Shown: positions 6,039 through 8,902 of the stretch, piece by piece | How positions within the stretch are numbered: the first letter of the stretch is position 1 | Layout of the letters: each line of letters starts with the position of its first letter | Assembly (NCBI GenBank): GCA_023427945.1 | Contig: JAEYZR010000163.1 | Coordinates: forward strand, 1 to 8,902 | Origin: Pseudomonadota bacterium | Lineage (GTDB): Bacteria; Pseudomonadota; Gammaproteobacteria; Burkholderiales; Burkholderiaceae_B | Reading direction: 5' to 3' | Length of the DNA stretch: 8,902 bases | Notes under the pieces: generated by a model | The model's database searches: none | Told to the model about the DNA's origin: nothing | The model's input: the letters and a program-made list of their open reading frames with translations, nothing else | Translations under genes and position numbers: made by a program

Positions 6039-6671
6039 ATGAAGGTTTTTTCGTGGCGCAATGCGGCCCTTGCAATGGTTCTGGTCACCGCCAGCAGCCA
6101 GGCACTTGCCTGGGGCGGCCGGGGCGACTGGCGCGGCGGCTATGGGCACCACCATCGCTCGTCCAGCAGCCTGTGGATAGGCGGCGCGGCATTGCTGGGT
6201 GCGGGCGCACTGATTGGCTGGAGCGCGTCGCGCCCTTCCTATTCGACATCCGTCTATATGGGGTCGGGTTACGCCCCCGCTTATGGTTATGGGGGCTACT
6301 ATGGCCCGGCCGTCAGCTACACCGCGCCACCGGTCTACGTGCAGCCTCCCATTGCCTATGTGCAGCCCCCGGTCACCTACGTCGCGCCTCCCGTGGTCTA
6401 CGGCACGCCGGCGCCGCAGTATGTGCAGCCCACATACGACACCGAACGGGTAGCCCGCTACGCCCCCGCGGAAGAGGTGATCGCCTATCCCGCCAAAGGG
6501 CAGGACAAGGCACAGCAATCACGCGACCATGAAGCATGTCGCAACTGGGCCATGAACCAGAGCGGCTTCGACCCGTCTTTCGTGACCACCTATACGACCA
6601 CCGCCAACACGGATTCCTATCAGCGTGCCCTGGGCGCGTGTTTCAAAGGACGTGGTTACAGCATCAACTGA
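6039..6671 (+). CDS. Secreted Tyr/Pro/Gly-rich protein with two-cysteine C-terminal domain, function unknown
   Basis: The 210-residue protein starts at the ATG at 6039, because GGAG lies 6 bases upstream and a signal peptide begins there (MKVFSWRNAALAMVLVTASSQALA, cleavage after residue 24); an ATG at 5997 would add 14 residues ahead of it. After a Gly/His/Arg stretch (26-40) comes a hydrophobic glycine-zipper-like segment (45-63), then a Tyr/Pro/Gly low-complexity region (67-133) with loose repeats PPVYVQ, PPIAYVQ, PPVTYVA and PPVVYGT. The C-terminus (155-210) looks like a folded domain: DHEACRNWAMNQSGFDPS with Cys167, then YQRALGACFKGRGYS with Cys201, possibly a disulfide pair. Such proteins are probably envelope-associated; the role is unknown. 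It is divergent from the YitT gene, and its last 8 bases overlap the arsB end. Confidence 0.85.
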   Translation: MKVFSWRNAALAMVLVTASSQALAWGGRGDWRGGYGHHHRSSSSLWIGGAALLGAGALIGWSASRPSYSTSVYMGSGYAPAYGYGGYYGPAVSYTAPPVYVQPPIAYVQPPVTYVAPPVVYGTPAPQYVQPTYDTERVARYAPAEEVIAYPAKGQDKAQQSRDHEACRNWAMNQSGFDPSFVTTYTTTANTDSYQRALGACFKGRGYSIN

Positions 6672-7956
6672 CGCCCCAGCTCAGACGCCAGGCCAGCGCC
6701 GCCAGCGTCACCATCAGAACGGGAAGGGTCAACACGACCCCCACCTTGAAGTAGTAGCCCCATGTGATGCGCACGCCCTTGCGTGCCAGCACGTGCAGCC
6801 ACAACAGCGTGGCCAGACTGCCGATCGGAGTGATCTTCGGCCCCAGATCGCTGCCGATCACGTTGGCATAGATCATGGCCTCGCGCACCACACCGTGAGC
6901 CTGGGCCGCATCGATGGACAAGGCCCCGATCAGCACGGTGGGCAGGTTGTTCATGACCGATGACAGCAAGGCCGTGAGTATGCCGGTGGCAAACGTGGCC
7001 GCCCACACGCCGTGGACGGCAGACGCGGAGAGGATATCGGCCAGGTACTGCGTCAGTCCGGCATTGCGCAGGCCATAGACGACCACGTACATGCCCAGGG
7101 AGAACACCACGATCTGCCACGGGGCCTCTTTCAAGACCCTGCGCGTGGCGATGACGTGACCTGATGCGGCCACGCCCAGCAAGATGGCGGCGGCGACGGC
7201 AGACACCACGCTGACCGGCACGCCCATCGGTTCCAGCCAGAAAAACCCGACCAGCAAGGCTGCCAGCACCCACCAGCCTGCCACGAAGGTGCGGCGATCG
7301 CGCACGGCGGAAGAGGGTTCGGCAATCTGGCTGGCATCGAAGGAAACCGGTATGTCGCGCCTGAAAAACAGCCACAGCACCAGCAAGGTCGCTGCCACCG
7401 AGGCGACGTTCACCGGCACCATCACGGCGGCATAGCGATTGAAGCCGATGCCGAAAAAATCGGCCGACACGATGTTCACCAGATTGGAGACGACCAGCGG
7501 AAGACTGGCGGTATCGGCGATGAACCCCGCCGCCATGACGAACGCCAGCGTGGCCGCGGCGCCGAAGCCCAGCGCCGTGAGCATGGCCATGACGATAGGC
7601 GTGAGAATGAGCGCGGCACCGTCGTTGGCAAAAAAAGCCGACACCACCGCCCCCAGCAGGACAAACAGCGCAAACAGCCGGCGCCCGCGCCCTTTGCCCC
7701 ACCGGGCCACATGCAGCGCCGCCCATTCGAAAAAGCCAGCCTCGTCCAGCACGAGGCTGATGATGATGATGGCCACGAAAGTCGCCGTGGCATTCCATAC
7801 GATGCCCCAGACCACGCCCACGTCGTTGACATTGACCACGCCGGTCAACAGCGCCAGGGCCGCACCCAGGCAGGCACTCCAGCCTATGCCCAGCCCACGG
7901 GGCTGCCAGATGACCAGAACGAGCGTGGCCACAAAAATCAATGCTGCGAGGATCAT
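6664..7956 (-). CDS. arsB: Arsenite/antimonite efflux pump ArsB
   Basis: The 430-residue inner-membrane transporter is almost exactly the length of E. coli ArsB (429) and resembles it from end to end as I recall that sequence. Diagnostic segments are VIWQPRGLGIGWSACLGA (15-32), VWNATATFVAIIIISLVLDEAGFFEWAALHV (53-83), FFANDGAALILTP (108-120), FIADTASLPLVVSNLVNIVSADFF (145-168), SSVMNNLPTVLIGALSID (332-349) and IGSDLGPKITPIGSLATLLWLHVL (367-390). It expels As(III)/Sb(III) using the proton gradient, or as the membrane part of an ArsA-ArsB pump. The ATG at 7956 aligns with the E. coli start and lies one base after the phzF-like stop; an ATG at 7983 would overlap that gene and has a weaker ribosome site. 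AGGTGG lies 9 bases upstream. No arsR, arsC, arsA or arsD is present in the window. Confidence 0.96.
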   Translation of the reverse strand: MILAALIFVATLVLVIWQPRGLGIGWSACLGAALALLTGVVNVNDVGVVWGIVWNATATFVAIIIISLVLDEAGFFEWAALHVARWGKGRGRRLFALFVLLGAVVSAFFANDGAALILTPIVMAMLTALGFGAAATLAFVMAAGFIADTASLPLVVSNLVNIVSADFFGIGFNRYAAVMVPVNVASVAATLLVLWLFFRRDIPVSFDASQIAEPSSAVRDRRTFVAGWWVLAALLVGFFWLEPMGVPVSVVSAVAAAILLGVAASGHVIATRRVLKEAPWQIVVFSLGMYVVVYGLRNAGLTQYLADILSASAVHGVWAATFATGILTALLSSVMNNLPTVLIGALSIDAAQAHGVVREAMIYANVIGSDLGPKITPIGSLATLLWLHVLARKGVRITWGYYFKVGVVLTLPVLMVTLAALAWRLSWGVS

Positions 7957-7957
7957 C

Positions 7958-8851
7958 TCAGATATCCACCTGCCCACGGCCAACTTCGATCACGCGCCCA
8001 CCCACCTGGATGCCGCCCCTGGCGTCCACACCCAGCACCAGCCGACACAGTCGGTTCATCTTTTCACCTTGAGTGACGTTCGCGCTCAGACTCGATCGCT
8101 TGCGCACCAGCGCAAGCCCCGCGCCCAGATTGGCGCAGGCCGCACCGGTGCCGGGATCCTCGACTGTCGCGCCATCGCGGATGAAAAAATAGCGCGCCCC
8201 GATGTCAAGGTGATTGCCGTTGTCCGCATTGATCGAAAACACATAGGCCGTCTTGCGGCCCAGGCTGCTGACAGGCCAGTCCTGCGCCCGGGCCGGGTCG
8301 AAGGACGCACGCGCCAGCGCATCGGCGTTGCGCACGGGCACAAGCAGATGATCCGAGCCCGTGTCCATCCACGCGGGATCGTGGGCCAGGTCCTGCCCGC
8401 TCAGCCCCAGCATGCCCGCAATGGCCTCGGGCGCGACGGATGGCGCCCAGCTTCTGGGCGGCCGCGCCAGGGGCGGTGCCAGGCTCCAGATGTCGGGCTG
8501 GGCCGGATCGGGAACCGACAGGGCCACGTCGCCGGCCTTGAAACGCAGAATCTGATGCGCACCCGTTCCATGGACGGCGCGCACCACCTGGGCGGTTCCC
8601 AGGGCCGGGTGCCCGGCAAACGCCATTTCGTGCCCCGGCGTGAACACACGCACGCAAGCGGTCACGCCAGCACCTTGCTGCTCGGGTGTCGGGGGAAGGA
8701 CGAATGCCGTTTCAGACAAGTTGAACTGTCGCGTGAGCAACAGCATCGTCTGATCGCTCAGACCGCGCGCATCTTCAAAGACGCACAAAGGGTTGCCCTC
8801 GAATGTCGAGGGCGCAAAGACGTTGAGAATTCTGAATGCGTAGCGGGCCAT
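7958..8851 (-). CDS. PhzF-family isomerase/epimerase-like protein
   Basis: The 297-residue protein has the length and two-lobed layout of PhzF, of the diaminopimelate epimerase fold. Key features are the N-terminal NVFAPSTFEGNPLCVF (10-25), LSETAFV (45-51) with the likely catalytic Glu47, RVFTPGHEMAFAGHPALGTAQVV (68-90), the lobe-two ARYFFIRDGATVEDPGTGAACANLGAG (219-245), and QGEKMNRLCRL (261-271). Most PhzF homologues lie outside phenazine pathways and have no known substrate, so the gene is not called phzF; no phenazine genes are in view. The ATG at 8851 follows GGGGA by 8 bases. The TGA is one base before the arsB ATG, so the two should share a transcript and probably translation. The promoter probably lies at or beyond the window edge. 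Confidence 0.92.
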   Translation of the reverse strand: MARYAFRILNVFAPSTFEGNPLCVFEDARGLSDQTMLLLTRQFNLSETAFVLPPTPEQQGAGVTACVRVFTPGHEMAFAGHPALGTAQVVRAVHGTGAHQILRFKAGDVALSVPDPAQPDIWSLAPPLARPPRSWAPSVAPEAIAGMLGLSGQDLAHDPAWMDTGSDHLLVPVRNADALARASFDPARAQDWPVSSLGRKTAYVFSINADNGNHLDIGARYFFIRDGATVEDPGTGAACANLGAGLALVRKRSSLSANVTQGEKMNRLCRLVLGVDARGGIQVGGRVIEVGRGQVDI

Positions 8852-8892
8852 GACGCCAGTCCCCTGATTCGGGGTGATAGGACAGGGCCGCT

Positions 8893-8898
8893 AGTGTA
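8893..8898 (-). promoter_or_regulatory. Possible -10 box of the phzF-like/arsB unit
   Basis: TACACT on the minus strand (8898-8893) matches the -10 consensus at 4 of 6 positions and lies about 42 bases before the start codon. The -35 region is beyond the window, so this cannot be judged further. Confidence 0.2.
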
Positions 8899-8902
8899 AG
8901 CC

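Noticed and set aside
7957..7983. ArsB start at 7983
   Set aside because: It overlaps the upstream gene by 26 bases, has a poorer ribosome site and adds residues absent from E. coli ArsB.
7439..8899. Long plus-strand reading frame of 486 codons opposite arsB and the phzF-like gene
   Set aside because: Low-quality composition and no family motifs; it is the antisense shadow common in GC-rich genes, while the minus frames encode recognisable enzymes.

Overview
This window looks like chromosomal DNA from a GC-rich betaproteobacterium, most likely a Burkholderiales/Alcaligenaceae-type organism (Bordetella, Achromobacter and relatives). The basis is the uniformly high GC, the codon use, a family-5 solute-binding protein with its own LysR regulator, and a short YitT protein. 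The genus is an inference and cannot be fixed from the sequence alone. There are no tRNA or rRNA genes, CRISPR arrays, insertion sequences or phage genes. Gene spacing is tight, and no stretch longer than about 220 bases is without a gene.

Layout. (1) 1-912, minus: N-terminal 304 residues of a periplasmic peptide/nickel-type ABC solute-binding protein, cut by the window edge. (2) 1027-1953, plus: a divergent LysR-family regulator. The 114-base gap holds a credible sigma70 promoter for the binding protein and three separate dyads: one centred on the -10 box, one about 58 bases upstream of the inferred start, and one abutting the lysR start codon. (3) 1964-4538, minus: an AidB-like acyl-CoA dehydrogenase followed by a short-chain dehydrogenase, probably one operon, with a near-perfect 22-base palindrome in the 52-base gap. 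(4) 4733-5107, minus: a small secreted protein of the YxFxxD-repeat family (COG4315 type) with a clear intrinsic terminator. (5) 5193-5819, minus: a YitT-family membrane protein. (6) 6039-6671, plus: a secreted Tyr/Pro/Gly-rich protein with a conserved-looking two-cysteine C-terminal domain. (7) 6664-8851, minus: a PhzF-family isomerase-like enzyme and an ArsB arsenite efflux pump, separated by a single base and so probably translationally coupled.

How they may work together. The LysR protein probably controls the divergent transporter gene and itself. The dehydrogenase pair probably acts on a CoA-linked or derived substrate, but the substrate cannot be named. The arsB gene stands without arsR or arsC in view, and its coupling to a PhzF-like gene is the least expected arrangement here. 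I found no convincing novel defence, mobile or RNA-guided system. The best leads are the dyad-rich divergent promoter, the intercistronic palindrome, and the phzF-arsB pair.
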